Part shown: in pieces, positions 27,723 to 36,970 of the stretch
Numbering within the stretch: position 1 is the stretch's first letter
Layout of the letters: each line of letters begins with the position of its first letter
Assembly: GCF_002907375.1 (NCBI RefSeq)
Contig: NZ_MIYK01000001.1
Coordinates: forward strand, 248,001 to 312,000
Source of the DNA: Fructilactobacillus lindneri DSM 20690 = JCM 11027
Lineage (GTDB): Bacteria; Bacillota; Bacilli; Lactobacillales; Lactobacillaceae
Length of the DNA stretch: 64,000 nt
Direction: 5' to 3'
Notes under the pieces: model-generated
Told to the model about the DNA's origin: nothing
Seen by the model: the letters and a program-made list of their open reading frames with translations, nothing else
Database searches by the model: none
Program-made: the position numbers and the translations under genes

Positions 27723-27765
27723 AAAGAATCTCGAAAGCACCATGGGTTTTCGAGATTCTTTTTTT
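27723..27765 (+). terminator. Terminator of the DUF177-rpmF operon
   Basis: AAAGAATCTCGAAA pairs with TTTCGAGATTCTTT over a 10-nt loop, then a T-run. Confidence 0.92.
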
Positions 27766-27841
27766 ATATAATTTTTTCGTACGGATTGACTAATGCTTAA
27801 CTAGTAATTAAACTTAATTAAAAATAAGGTGGTGTAATCCA

Positions 27842-29290
27842 ATGAAAGAAAAAATGGACTATGATACATATCAAGCATTATTTAAAGGATTAATTGGAAT
27901 CGAAATCGAAGGTAATCGCTTTGACGTAAAACTTAATAGTTTATCTCGCTACGAGCATTCAAATGATTTAGGTGACCGTCGTAGCCAACCATATTTTCAA
28001 AATGACTTTACTGAATGTATGGAAGAATTAGTGACAGCCCCGCACTCAACTAACGGTAAAGTTATTAATCATTTACATTCACTACAATCTATTTTACAAA
28101 ATGATTTACAGCAAAATGAAATTATTTGGCCATTATCAATGCCACCTAAACTCACTTCAGCTGATTTAGCATTTTTAAAAACTACGTCTAAAAATCGCCC
28201 TTGGTATCAATCGTATCTAGATAATTTAATGCATAAATATGGACCTTACAGACAGTTAATTGCGGGAGTTCATGTGAATTATTCTCCAAATGAAAAAATA
28301 GTTGATTATTTTCAGAAAAAGCACCAAATTACAGCAAGAAAAAAAGCTAAAAATGAATTATTATTTAAGATTGGTCAGCAAATCGTTGGTTATCGTTGGC
28401 TTTTAACTTATTTATTTGGTGCAACGCCAGTTAGTGAAAATTTAAATGATACTGTTCCCCAAAATATTCGTAAAAAGGAACCTTTTCGCTCAATCCGTGC
28501 TAGTGAATATGGTTATACTAATTTTCCAGATGTTCATGTTTCCTATGTAACTTTAGATGGCTTTATTAATGATATAGTCAAATCAGTAAAAGATGGAAAG
28601 TTAAGTAGTTCTAGTGAGTTTTATGGTCCAGTTCGTTTGAAGGGTACCAATAAAATAGAAGACGTAATTAAAAAAGGAGCAAAATATGTTGAATTTAGGA
28701 TTTTTGATGATAATCCATTTTCAATCAACGGGGTTACACTTCAATCATTGAATTTTGTTCATTTGTTAGTTATTGATGAATTGATTACTGATAAAAGTTG
28801 GAATAAGTTTGAATTAAATCAGGCACATCATGATAATCAGTATACCGCCTTACAACATCCATATGATGATTTACCAGTTGATTTAAAAAATAAAGCACTA
28901 GAATTATTGAATCGATTAGACTTTCTTATAAAAAATGCTCCAGAAAATTTACAATCTCAACTAGAACAAACAGTAAAGTCAGCGCGTAAAGATATCTTAA
29001 ATCCCAAGAAGACAGTTGCTGGACAATTAATCCCATTTATTCGTAATGGATCATTAGAAAAATTTGGAATTGAACAAGGACTTAAATATAAAGATGATTT
29101 TTCTAGAGAAACATTGGCAGAAAAATTCCCAGGAATACCAAAAAATTTAATTCAAAGTTATATTCAAGCACATAAACTCGGTTTTAAAGTTAAGTTAAGT
29201 AATGATGATAATTTAATTGTTAACATTAATGGTAAAAAGCACGAATTATCCCAAAACGAAAATCTACTTAACTATATAGTTGTTAATTAG
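27842..29290 (+). CDS. gshA: Glutamate--cysteine ligase (GshAB N-terminal type, stand-alone)
   Basis: Probably forms gamma-glutamylcysteine from Glu and Cys with ATP. Family features are GIEIEGNRFD at the N-terminus, the acidic CMEELVTAPHS segment, AGVHVNYS, SIRASEYGY and YVEFRIFDDNPF. The 482 residues equal the ligase half of the bifunctional GshAB (GshF) protein; the ATP-grasp glutathione synthetase half is absent, and no such gene lies nearby. The gene stands alone with its own GGTGGTG ribosome-binding site. It may make gamma-glutamylcysteine only, or work with a synthetase elsewhere. Confidence 0.85.
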   Translation: MKEKMDYDTYQALFKGLIGIEIEGNRFDVKLNSLSRYEHSNDLGDRRSQPYFQNDFTECMEELVTAPHSTNGKVINHLHSLQSILQNDLQQNEIIWPLSMPPKLTSADLAFLKTTSKNRPWYQSYLDNLMHKYGPYRQLIAGVHVNYSPNEKIVDYFQKKHQITARKKAKNELLFKIGQQIVGYRWLLTYLFGATPVSENLNDTVPQNIRKKEPFRSIRASEYGYTNFPDVHVSYVTLDGFINDIVKSVKDGKLSSSSEFYGPVRLKGTNKIEDVIKKGAKYVEFRIFDDNPFSINGVTLQSLNFVHLLVIDELITDKSWNKFELNQAHHDNQYTALQHPYDDLPVDLKNKALELLNRLDFLIKNAPENLQSQLEQTVKSARKDILNPKKTVAGQLIPFIRNGSLEKFGIEQGLKYKDDFSRETLAEKFPGIPKNLIQSYIQAHKLGFKVKLSNDDNLIVNINGKKHELSQNENLLNYIVVN

Positions 29291-29409
29291 ATTTACTTTT
29301 ATTTATAATGAATGATTTTAATGTTCATTGGCTATCATTCATTTCTATATTTATGTTGTTAAACGTGGTACAATTCATATTGTTAAAAATATAGAAAGGG
29401 AGTTTTTGT

Positions 29410-30108
29410 ATGAACGGAGAAATTTACGGAAATACTGAAGATATGGCGCAACGATTAGTTGCTAAGACTTATCAAAAAGTTGCCATTGGTTTATTAATAA
29501 CTGGAATCGTAATGGCATTTATGTCTACATTTATGACTAAATTTGTTATGTCGATGGGAATTGGGACCTCATTATTAATTTTAGTCGTAGCATTAGGATT
29601 GATGTTTGCCCTTGGTCATTCGGTTAACGATGAAAGTACGAGTGCTTCAACAACAAATACTATTTATTACTTAATGACAATTTTGTTTGGAGTTTCTTTG
29701 AGTCCAGTATTAATTTACTATGACGTTAGAACAATTGGACTTGCTTTTCTAGGAACTGCCTTGATGTTTGGTGGTTTAACTTTGTACGCTAACAAAACGA
29801 AACGTAATTTTCTTGGAATGGGAGTATACCTATTTTGGGCATTACTTGCAGCAATTGTGCTTAGTTTAGTTGCAATGTTATTAAGAATTCCAACATTATA
29901 TATCATTATTGATGTAGTAATGCTAGTAATCTTTTCATTTTACATTATTTGGGATACTCAAAGCGTAAAGCAATATGCTAGTTCTGTTACTTCAGAAAGT
30001 CAATTACAAAAGTTTAGTGCTATGAGTGCTTTAAGTATTTATCTTGATATTCTTAATATTTTTGAAATTTTACTTGAATTAATTGGAATGAGTAGCAATA
30101 ATCGTTAA
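29410..30108 (+). CDS. Bax inhibitor-1 family integral membrane protein (YbhL/YccA type)
   Basis: A 232-residue protein with about seven transmembrane helices starting near residue 25, and the BI-1 ending SIYLDILNIFEILLELIGM. BI-1 bacterial members are pH-sensitive calcium channels or leak proteins, and some interact with FtsH; the role here is not shown. AAAGGGAG precedes the ATG. It is monocistronic, between gshA and a terminator shared with yidC. Confidence 0.9.
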   Translation: MNGEIYGNTEDMAQRLVAKTYQKVAIGLLITGIVMAFMSTFMTKFVMSMGIGTSLLILVVALGLMFALGHSVNDESTSASTTNTIYYLMTILFGVSLSPVLIYYDVRTIGLAFLGTALMFGGLTLYANKTKRNFLGMGVYLFWALLAAIVLSLVAMLLRIPTLYIIIDVVMLVIFSFYIIWDTQSVKQYASSVTSESQLQKFSAMSALSIYLDILNIFEILLELIGMSSNNR

Positions 30109-30124
30109 TTATATTTAAACTAAT

Positions 30125-30168
30125 AAAAAAGGATGGGATTAGTTATTTAACTAATCCCATCCTTTTTT
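30125..30168. terminator. Bidirectional terminator between the BI-1 gene and yidC
   Basis: A 20-bp perfect stem (30125-30144 with 30149-30168) has a 4-nt loop, with A6 on one side and T6 on the other, placed between convergent genes. Confidence 0.95.
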
Positions 30169-30176
30169 ATTATTAA

Positions 30177-31115
30177 TTATTTTTTGTGATGCTTTTGACG
30201 GTTTTTATTTCGATTTCGATTTTTTTCAGATTGTGTTTTTAGTTGTTCATTTGTTTGGTTGTGTTCTTCTTTTTCAACATCATTTTCAATTGAGTTCAAT
30301 GTGTCAGGAATAATTATTTTAGGTGGATTCTTTTTTGCTTCTTCATTTATTTTTTTGATAATTCTTGGTCGATATGAATTAACGATTAACTGTTGTAAAA
30401 TCGCAAAAACCCCTCCGATGAAAAAGTAAATTCCTAATCCAGCTGGAGATGACATTGAAACAAAAAAAATCATGATAGGACTGATTAACATCATCATTCC
30501 CATTTGTTTTCTTTGTGCTTTTGGCATCCCAAGTACAGATAAATATCCTTGAACGGCGTAAACTACAAATGACAGAACAGCAAGCAAAATACTCTTTTGA
30601 CCCAATTGAATCCCCATAAAAACAGTATGGGACAATTCTGGAGAATACCTAATGGCAGCATACAAAGCTGCAAAGATAGGGAGTTGAATCAGCATTGGTA
30701 AGCATCCAATTCCCCCAGTCATACTGATGTTATTATCACGATATAATTTCATCATTTGTTGGTTAAGTGCAACTTGTTCTTCTTGATTTTTCGCATTTTT
30801 CATTAATTTCTGTAATTTAGTTAATTGTGGTTTGACTAAATTCATTTTTTCTTGTTGAATAGTTGATTTTTTCAGTTGATTAATCATTAAGGGCAGTAAA
30901 ATACACCTTACAGCAACTGTAATTACAATCAAAGACCAACCATAACCACCTACAAACTTTGCTAGCCAATCCATTAAATGCTGTCCGGGAACAGCCAGAT
31001 AGTTATATACTAATCCGTATGGATGACCATGTGAATCAGTTCTAACACATCCTGTTAATAATAATGCCGCAGATGTGACAACCCCCAACAGTGTATATTT
31101 TTTCATGTTTTTCAT
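30177..31115 (-). CDS. yidC: Membrane protein insertase YidC/OxaA (lipoprotein type)
   Basis: Inserts and folds membrane proteins with or without Sec. The lipoprotein signal ends in the lipobox LLTGC. Five membrane segments follow (starting at YGWSLIVITVAVRCILLPLM, with the conserved Arg in the groove), a cytoplasmic coiled region, GGIGCLPMLIQLPIFAALY, and a Lys/Arg-rich tail (RNRNKNRQKHHKK) that probably contacts the ribosome. It has 312 residues. AGGAGC is 9 nt before the first ATG. It lies 78 nt downstream of acyP on the same strand. Confidence 0.94.
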   Translation of the reverse strand: MKNMKKYTLLGVVTSAALLLTGCVRTDSHGHPYGLVYNYLAVPGQHLMDWLAKFVGGYGWSLIVITVAVRCILLPLMINQLKKSTIQQEKMNLVKPQLTKLQKLMKNAKNQEEQVALNQQMMKLYRDNNISMTGGIGCLPMLIQLPIFAALYAAIRYSPELSHTVFMGIQLGQKSILLAVLSFVVYAVQGYLSVLGMPKAQRKQMGMMMLISPIMIFFVSMSSPAGLGIYFFIGGVFAILQQLIVNSYRPRIIKKINEEAKKNPPKIIIPDTLNSIENDVEKEEHNQTNEQLKTQSEKNRNRNKNRQKHHKK

Positions 31116-31193
31116 TTATACAGCTCCTAACTATAAAGTCATAATCTTAATACTAAACTAAAGCATAGTTTACTGCAATTATGTCCATAATTA

Positions 31194-31469
31194 TTATTGA
31201 ATAATTTGAAATTTATTGAATTTTTTGGTGTTTTTGATAACTTTAGTATTTATTTTATTAATTTGTGCATAAGGATTTGGAAAATTTTGTAATTGTTCAA
31301 TAAATTTTGTGATTTGCTGATTTAATCCCTGAAGATAGATTACAACTTTTCCATTTTTTGAATTTTTGACAGTTCCATTTAAGTTTAACGATTCAGCAAT
31401 CATAAAAGTAGTATAACGAAACCCACCCCCTTGAACTTTTCCAGTCACTGTTATTATTATTGTTTCCAT
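31194..31469 (-). CDS. acyP: Acylphosphatase
   Basis: Hydrolyses acyl phosphates. The catalytic Arg18 (in GKVQGGGFRYT) and Asn36 (in GTVKNSKNG) are 18 residues apart, as in the family. The usual phosphate-binding loop VQGVGFR reads VQGGGFR, a Val to Gly change. It has 91 residues, the normal length. It lies upstream of yidC and is divergent from the rRNA methyltransferase gene, an arrangement I recall from other lactobacilli. Confidence 0.9.
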   Translation of the reverse strand: METIIITVTGKVQGGGFRYTTFMIAESLNLNGTVKNSKNGKVVIYLQGLNQQITKFIEQLQNFPNPYAQINKINTKVIKNTKKFNKFQIIQ

Positions 31470-31493
31470 AGTAGAAAATCACTTTCATTTTAA

Positions 31494-31522
31494 TTGATTG
31501 TGGTAGTATTAACATATAATAT
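31494..31522 (+). promoter_or_regulatory. Sigma-A promoter of the TrmH-family methyltransferase gene
   Basis: TTGATT (31494-31499) and TAATAT (31517-31522) are spaced by 17 nt, 21 nt before the start codon. An overlapping TATAAT at 31515-31520 gives a 15-nt spacer instead. Confidence 0.65.
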
Positions 31523-31543
31523 AATAATCTAATGGAGTTACTA

Positions 31544-32311
31544 ATGGAACAAATTTCGTCAAAACAAAATAAAGTAATTAAAGATTTAAAAAAGTTATCT
31601 ACTCATAAAGGACGTAAAAAAAATAGTCAATATGTGATTGAAAGTTGGCATTTAGTTCAAGAAGCAATTAATTATTTACCTAAAGATGAAATCATTAGGA
31701 TTTATACAACTGATGATCAATATTTAAAACATGGTAATGATATTAATGATTTTAAAATAACTTTGATTTCTGATGAAGTAGCTCAAGAATTAAGTGATAC
31801 AGCAACAACGCAGGGGATTTTTGCGGTTTGTAAGATTGTTCCCGTTAGTTTTGACGAAAATAATCTACATGGAGCTTGGTTATTGTTAGATTATGTTCAA
31901 GATCCTGGAAATATAGGAACGATGGTAAGAACTGCTGATGCGGCCGGGTTTAATGGGGTAGTTTTTGGTGAAGGAACTGCTAGCCCTTATAATAGTAAGG
32001 TTTTACGTTCAATGCAGGGAAGTCAGTTTCATATAAAAGTAGTTAAAGAATCTCTTTTAAAAGTTATGGATGCATTTGATGCCAAAAATTTCCCGATATA
32101 TGGTTCTGAATTGAATCCAGAAGCTGTTAATTATCGTAGTATTTCTCCTGCTAATGATTTTGCTTTAGTTATGGGAAATGAAGGAAACGGAATGAAGCAA
32201 GAATTGTTATCTAAAACTACTAAAAATTTATATATTCCAATTACAGGAAAATCTGAATCATTAAACGTTGCGATTGCAGCAGCAGTAATTATGTTTCGAA
32301 TTAAGAAATAA
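31544..32311 (+). CDS. TrmH/SpoU family RNA 2'-O-methyltransferase
   Basis: A 255-residue SPOUT methyltransferase, probably acting on 23S rRNA (RlmB/YsgA-like); the exact target nucleotide cannot be told from sequence. The N-terminal L30e-like substrate-binding domain (SSKQNKVIKDLKKLSTHKGR) is followed by the SPOUT motifs DYVQDPGNIGTMVRTADAAGF, VMGNEGNGM and IPITGKSESLNVAIAAAV. I start at the ATG at 31544, which has GGAGTTA just upstream; an in-frame ATG at 31532 precedes that site. Confidence 0.92.
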   Translation: MEQISSKQNKVIKDLKKLSTHKGRKKNSQYVIESWHLVQEAINYLPKDEIIRIYTTDDQYLKHGNDINDFKITLISDEVAQELSDTATTQGIFAVCKIVPVSFDENNLHGAWLLLDYVQDPGNIGTMVRTADAAGFNGVVFGEGTASPYNSKVLRSMQGSQFHIKVVKESLLKVMDAFDAKNFPIYGSELNPEAVNYRSISPANDFALVMGNEGNGMKQELLSKTTKNLYIPITGKSESLNVAIAAAVIMFRIKK

Positions 32312-32319
32312 GTACATGA

Positions 32320-32844
32320 ATGGATGTGACTGAGTTGAAAAAACAAAATTGGCAAGATGATCCAGAGTATATAACATGTGTTTCTGACTTGTTAGAATCA
32401 AATGAAATAAAAGAATTAGCTAATTATACGCAGCATCATCATTCCACTCGTTTAAAACATTGTATTGACGTATCTTATGAAAGTTATAAAATTGCTAAAA
32501 AAATGCATTTAGATTATCGGGCGGCAGCTCGCGGTGGATTATTGCATGATTTATTTTATTATGATTGGCGAACTACTAAATTTGATGTTGGTTCACATGC
32601 TTATATTCATCCTCGGGTAGCTTTACGCAATGCTAAAAAAATTACAGATTTAACTCCAAAAGAAGAAGATATAATATTAAAGCACATGTGGGGGTTAACC
32701 TTAGCAAGGCCAAAATATATGGAAAGTGTTATTGTTTCATTAGTTGATGATTATGCAGCGATTAATGAATTTATGTCCCCATTGGAAACAAAAGTTAAAA
32801 AATTGTTAGCAAAAAATGAAAAAGGTAATAATTTAAAGGGGTGA
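32320..32844 (+). CDS. HD-domain phosphohydrolase family protein
   Basis: A 174-residue HD protein with HHHSTRLKHCIDVS, the metal-binding HD pair in GGLLHDLFYYD, a later His in LKHMWGL and the Asp in SLVDDYAA. This is the complete metal set of the superfamily. The substrate is unknown. Start choice is uncertain: the ATG at 32320 has no clear ribosome-binding site, and a TTG at 32335 with GGATGTGA upstream is a fair alternative. It lies between the methyltransferase and HxlR genes with small gaps. Confidence 0.85.
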   Translation: MDVTELKKQNWQDDPEYITCVSDLLESNEIKELANYTQHHHSTRLKHCIDVSYESYKIAKKMHLDYRAAARGGLLHDLFYYDWRTTKFDVGSHAYIHPRVALRNAKKITDLTPKEEDIILKHMWGLTLARPKYMESVIVSLVDDYAAINEFMSPLETKVKKLLAKNEKGNNLKG

Positions 32845-32845
32845 T

Positions 32846-33193
32846 ATGATGAAACGGCAAACCTCCAAGGATGATGAGACAGAATGCTTATGTTCTAAGT
32901 TTCAAGAAGCTTTTTGTATTTTAGGTAAAAAGTGGAATGGTATGATTATTGAGTCATTGTTAATTGGCGATTCTTTACGTTTTGGTGAAATTGCAAAAAA
33001 AAATGAAACCTGTAGTGACCGAGTATTAACAGCAAGATTGAAAGAACTGCAAAAATTGAAGATTGTTGTTCGAAAAACTTCTCCCGAATCAACTTTAATT
33101 AAGTATGAATTAACTGAAAAAGGTCGTGGATTGGCGCCAATTATGACTGATGTACATAAATGGGCTGACAAGTGGTGCGATGGAGATAAATAA
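32846..33193 (+). CDS. HxlR/YodB-family transcriptional regulator, possible thiol sensor
   Basis: A 115-residue winged-helix regulator with the HxlR core (FCILGKKWNGMIIESLL, LRFGEIAKK, RVLTARLKELQKLKIV). Cys16 aligns with the redox-sensing Cys6 of Bacillus YodB (C-x-K-x-E-x-A-F-x-x-L-G-K), and further cysteines are at 14, 24 and in NETCSD. It may therefore sense electrophiles or disulfide stress. Targets cannot be inferred, since the neighbour genes are housekeeping. The ATG at 32849, directly after the first ATG, has better spacing from AAGGGGTGA. Confidence 0.85.
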   Translation: MMKRQTSKDDETECLCSKFQEAFCILGKKWNGMIIESLLIGDSLRFGEIAKKNETCSDRVLTARLKELQKLKIVVRKTSPESTLIKYELTEKGRGLAPIMTDVHKWADKWCDGDK

Positions 33194-33195
33194 TC

Positions 33196-33224
33196 TTGAC
33201 CATTATAAATGTTTGTTTTATAGT
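33196..33224 (+). promoter_or_regulatory. Sigma-A promoter of the pheST T-box leader
   Basis: TTGACC (33196-33201) and TATAGT (33219-33224) with a 17-nt spacer, just after the hxlR-family stop. Confidence 0.8.
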
Positions 33225-33230
33225 TTTATT

Positions 33231-33456
33231 AACTACGTGGACAAAAGAAGTAGTAGGCTGTGGATTTAATAACAGAGAGATTAGAAATGCTGAAACTAAT
33301 CATTGGAGTCGAATTCGCTTTTGAAAGTAGGCATAAATAATTAATTAAAAATGTCCGATTGATGATCGTTATCCATCTAAGAGTGCGCATTTTTTAGTGT
33401 GAATTTGGGTGGTAACGCGAAGCTTCGTCCCTATTTTAAGGGAGGGCTTTTTTTTT
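33231..33456 (+). promoter_or_regulatory. T-box leader of pheST (tRNA-Phe sensing)
   Basis: The T-box GGGTGGTAACGCG lies at about 33408-33420, followed by a terminator hairpin (GTCCCT/AGGGAGGGC) and a long T-run ending near 33455. Upstream are AGAGAG-type Stem I sequence and a likely specifier TTC (33314-33316), which reads Phe. This fits control of phenylalanyl-tRNA synthetase by uncharged tRNA-Phe. Confidence 0.9.
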
Positions 33457-33474
33457 GGAAAAAGGAAGGTAATT

Positions 33475-34512
33475 ATGAGTTTAAAAGAAGATCTAGAAAC
33501 AATTAAACAAACTGGATTACAAGAGGTAACAGCTGCGTCAGATTCTAAGGCGTTAAACGAAATTAAAGTTAAATTATTAGGTAAAAAGGGTCCTATTACT
33601 AAAGCTTTACGCGGGATATCACAATTATCGGTAGCGGAAAGACCAATTGTAGGAAGTTTTGCTAATAAAGTTCGTGATGAACTTACGGATGCTATTAATG
33701 AAAAACAAACACAACTTGAAAGAGAAATTTTAAATAAACAACTAGCATCTGAAACCATTGATGTTACTTTGCCAGGAAATAATATTCCTATGGGTCATCC
33801 ACATGTTATTCAACAAGTTATTGATGAAATTGAAGACATTTTCATTGGAATGGGATATCAAGTATTAAACGGGCCAGAAGTTGAAGAAGAACATTATAAT
33901 TTTGAAATGATGAATTTACCTAAAAATCATCCAGCCCGCGATATGCAAGATACTTTTTATATTACTAAAGAAATTTTAATGCGCACTCACACGTCACCTA
34001 TGCAAGCTCGTGCTTTACAACAGCATGATTTCAATAAAGGACCATTAAAAATGATTTCTCCTGGAGTTGTTTTTAGAAGAGATACAGATGACCCAACTCA
34101 TTCACACCAATTTCATCAAGTTGAGGGAATTGTAATCGATAAGCACATTACGATGGCTGATTTAAAAGGAACCTTAGAGGTAATGTCGCATAAATTATTT
34201 GGCGATAAATTCAAGGTTCGTGTTCGTCCTAGTTATTTTCCATTTACCGAACCTTCAGTAGAAGCAGATGTAACTTGCATGAACTGTGAAGGAAAAGGTT
34301 GTGAAGTTTGTAAAGGATCCGGTTGGATTGAAGTATTAGGGGCTGGTATGGTTCATCCCAATGTTTTGAAAATGGCAGGCGTTGACAGTCAAGAATATGG
34401 TGGTTTTGCTTTTGGAGTAGGTCCAGATCGTTTTGCAATGTTGAAATATGGAGTTAACGATATTCGTGATTTCTACCTTAATGATTTAAGATTCTTAACT
34501 CAATTTGACTAA
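33475..34512 (+). CDS. pheS: Phenylalanine--tRNA ligase alpha subunit
   Basis: Catalytic subunit of the alpha2-beta2 enzyme. An N-terminal coiled coil (to about 85) is followed by the class II core: [31 protein letters not shown]-like [27 protein letters not shown] (motif 2) and [11 protein letters not shown] (motif 3). [17 protein letters not shown] is a zinc-like insertion typical of PheS. The reading frame extends back into the leader, but the ATG at 33475 with AAGGAAGG upstream gives the proper start (345 residues). Confidence 0.96.
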   Translation: MSLKEDLETIKQTGLQEVTAASDSKALNEIKVKLLGKKGPITKALRGISQLSVAERPIVGSFANKVRDELTDAINEKQTQLEREILNKQLASETIDVTLPGNNIPMGHPHVIQQVIDEIEDIFIGMGYQVLNGPEVEEEHYNFEMMNLPKNHPARDMQDTFYITKEILMRTHTSPMQARALQQHDFNKGPLKMISPGVVFRRDTDDPTHSHQFHQVEGIVIDKHITMADLKGTLEVMSHKLFGDKFKVRVRPSYFPFTEPSVEADVTCMNCEGKGCEVCKGSGWIEVLGAGMVHPNVLKMAGVDSQEYGGFAFGVGPDRFAMLKYGVNDIRDFYLNDLRFLTQFD

Positions 34513-34527
34513 TAAGGAGGAATAAAA

Positions 34528-36939
34528 TTGTTATTGTCTTATGATTGGCTTAGTGATTATTTAAAAATAAATCTTTCTCCTGAAGATTTGGGAGAAAAAA
34601 TTGAAAGAACTTCAGTAGAAGTTGATTCTGTTTTTAAACGAAGTGATGGTTTAAAAAAATTAGTAGTTGGTAAAATTTTATCGATTGAAAAACATCCTGA
34701 TGCAGGACATTTAAATATTTGTCAGGTTGATGTTGGAAATGACGAACCACAACAAATAGTATGTGGAGCACCTAATGTTGAAGTAGGGAAAAAGGTAATT
34801 GTTGCTTTACCCGGAGCCCGTGTTGGTGGAAATATCAAAATAAAAAAAGCCAAAATGCGAGGGGTTCAATCAAATGGTATGTTATGTGCTTTAGATGAAA
34901 TTGGTTTTCCTAAAGAAATTGTTCCTGATGAATGGAAAGATGGGATTTATTTTCTTCCTGATGATGCTAAAGTTGGAGATGAAATTTATTCATATCTAGG
35001 TATGAACGATTCATTGATTGATTTAGATGTGACTCCTAATCGTGGTGATATGTTAAGTCTTAGAGGGGCAGTCTATGATTTAGGTGCTGTTTTGGATCAA
35101 AAAGTAGATTTTGATGAAACTAGCGAACCGTCTAAAGGCGATGAATTTAGTGCTGATAGTATTAAAGCGGAAGCAAATGAATCTTTGGCTCCTATTTATC
35201 AACTTAAGGTTGTTAAAAATGTTGATGTAAAACCAAGTCCACTTTGGCTTCAAATCAAATTGTGGAATTTAGGAATTAAGCCCATAAATAATGTGGTTGA
35301 CATAACTAATTTTGTTATGATGAAATTAGGACAGCCATTACATGCTTATGATTTAGATCAAATAACTGATCATCACTTGGAAGTTCGTAAAGCGAAACAA
35401 GGCGAAAAAATAACTACTTTAGACAATCAAGAACATGAGTTAGATGATGTAGACGTTGTTATTGCTGATGCAAAAAAGCCAGTCGCACTTGCTGGATTGA
35501 TGGGTGGATTGCAAAGTAGTGTTACTGCAAAAACCAAAAATATTGTTATAGAGGCTGGCGTTTTTGACCCGGTTTTAACACGTAAGATGGCACAAAAAGA
35601 ACTTTTGCATACGGATGCTTCTCAAAGGTTTGAACGTGGTGTTGATAAGGGAAACGTGGAAAATGCACTTAACTACGCTGCTGGTATGATTCAAAAAAAC
35701 ACCAATGGAATTGCTAGTAAGGATGTTGTAACTGGCAGTATGGAAACAGTAAATCCGGTTAAAATTGCGATTACAGTTACAAAAATTAATCATGTTTTGG
35801 GAACTTCTCTAAGTGAAGCAGACGTTATTTCGATTTTTAAACGACTTGGTTTTGGAATTGAAAAACAAACTGATAAATTATTAGTAACAATTCCAACTAG
35901 ATGTTGGGATATTAAAATTGATGCTGATTTATACGAAGAAGTTGCCAGAATTTATGGCTATGATAACATTCTAAGTACACTACCAATCACAACAACAACA
36001 GAAGGTGGATTAACTCCTAAACAAAAATTAATCAAAAAATCTCGTCAAACGCTTCAAGGCATGGGGCTGAATCATGCAATTTCATATTCATTAACTAATG
36101 CAGACAAAGCTAAAATGTTTATGATTAATCCAAGTGAAGAAACAATTTTACAGTGGCCGATGACTAATGATCATTCTGTTTTGCGAATGAATTTAATTTC
36201 TGGATTGTTAGATGATATTGCGTATAATCAAGCTCGTGGAGTGGTAGACGTTCCATTTTATGAACAAGGAAGAGTCTTTTTTAGAAATAGTAATGATTCT
36301 CGACCAATTGAAGTTGAGCACATTGCTGGAGCCATTTCGGGATCATTATTTTCATCAACTTGGAATAAAAAATCTGAGCAAGTAGATTTTTTTGAAATAA
36401 AAGGAATTGTGGCTAAATACTTAGAAACGTTGTCTTTAAAGGATCAAATTAGTTTTGTTCCAAATGATAAAATAAAAGAAATGCATCCAGGAAGAACAGC
36501 ATTGATTAAACTAGGCGATGAAATAGTTGGATTTGTAGGGCAAGTTCATCCTACAATCGCTAGTCAGTTTAAAATTAAACAAACTTACGTTTTTGAGCTT
36601 GATTTAGATAAATTAATTAATGCCGATAAAACAGAGCAACAATACCAAATTGTAAGTTCATATCCCAGCATTAAACGTGATATTGCAATGTTAATTGATC
36701 AGCAAGTTACAAATGAACAAATTTATGCAATTATTAAACGCCGTGGCGGGGCTTTTTTGAAAGATATTACATTATTTGATGTATATGAGGGAGAACATGT
36801 TCCAAATGGTAAAAAATCTCTTGCATATTCATTAACATTTGAAAATTCTAATGAAACACTGAAAGACGACGTAGTGAATAATGCAGTTAAAAAAATTGAA
36901 AAATATTTGCAAGAAGAACTAAAAGTTGAAATTAGATAA
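34528..36939 (+). CDS. pheT: Phenylalanine--tRNA ligase beta subunit
   Basis: 803-residue editing and tRNA-binding subunit. Domains in order: N-terminal B1 part, EMAP-type OB-fold (about 40-150), B3/B4 editing domain (about 205-390), B5 (about 400-470), a catalytic-like inactive core, and the C-terminal FDX-ACB anticodon domain (about 705-803: YPSIKRDIAMLID). The start is TTG with AAGGAGG upstream. It is cotranscribed with pheS (15-nt gap) under the T-box. Confidence 0.96.
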   Translation: MLLSYDWLSDYLKINLSPEDLGEKIERTSVEVDSVFKRSDGLKKLVVGKILSIEKHPDAGHLNICQVDVGNDEPQQIVCGAPNVEVGKKVIVALPGARVGGNIKIKKAKMRGVQSNGMLCALDEIGFPKEIVPDEWKDGIYFLPDDAKVGDEIYSYLGMNDSLIDLDVTPNRGDMLSLRGAVYDLGAVLDQKVDFDETSEPSKGDEFSADSIKAEANESLAPIYQLKVVKNVDVKPSPLWLQIKLWNLGIKPINNVVDITNFVMMKLGQPLHAYDLDQITDHHLEVRKAKQGEKITTLDNQEHELDDVDVVIADAKKPVALAGLMGGLQSSVTAKTKNIVIEAGVFDPVLTRKMAQKELLHTDASQRFERGVDKGNVENALNYAAGMIQKNTNGIASKDVVTGSMETVNPVKIAITVTKINHVLGTSLSEADVISIFKRLGFGIEKQTDKLLVTIPTRCWDIKIDADLYEEVARIYGYDNILSTLPITTTTEGGLTPKQKLIKKSRQTLQGMGLNHAISYSLTNADKAKMFMINPSEETILQWPMTNDHSVLRMNLISGLLDDIAYNQARGVVDVPFYEQGRVFFRNSNDSRPIEVEHIAGAISGSLFSSTWNKKSEQVDFFEIKGIVAKYLETLSLKDQISFVPNDKIKEMHPGRTALIKLGDEIVGFVGQVHPTIASQFKIKQTYVFELDLDKLINADKTEQQYQIVSSYPSIKRDIAMLIDQQVTNEQIYAIIKRRGGAFLKDITLFDVYEGEHVPNGKKSLAYSLTFENSNETLKDDVVNNAVKKIEKYLQEELKVEIR

Positions 36940-36970
36940 TACTGTATGTTTAACACGATGGGAGAAATAA

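Noticed and set aside
29308-29342. ATGAATGAT/ATCATTCAT inverted repeat after gshA as a terminator
   Set aside because: The loop is 17 nt and the following T-run is interrupted; too weak to call.
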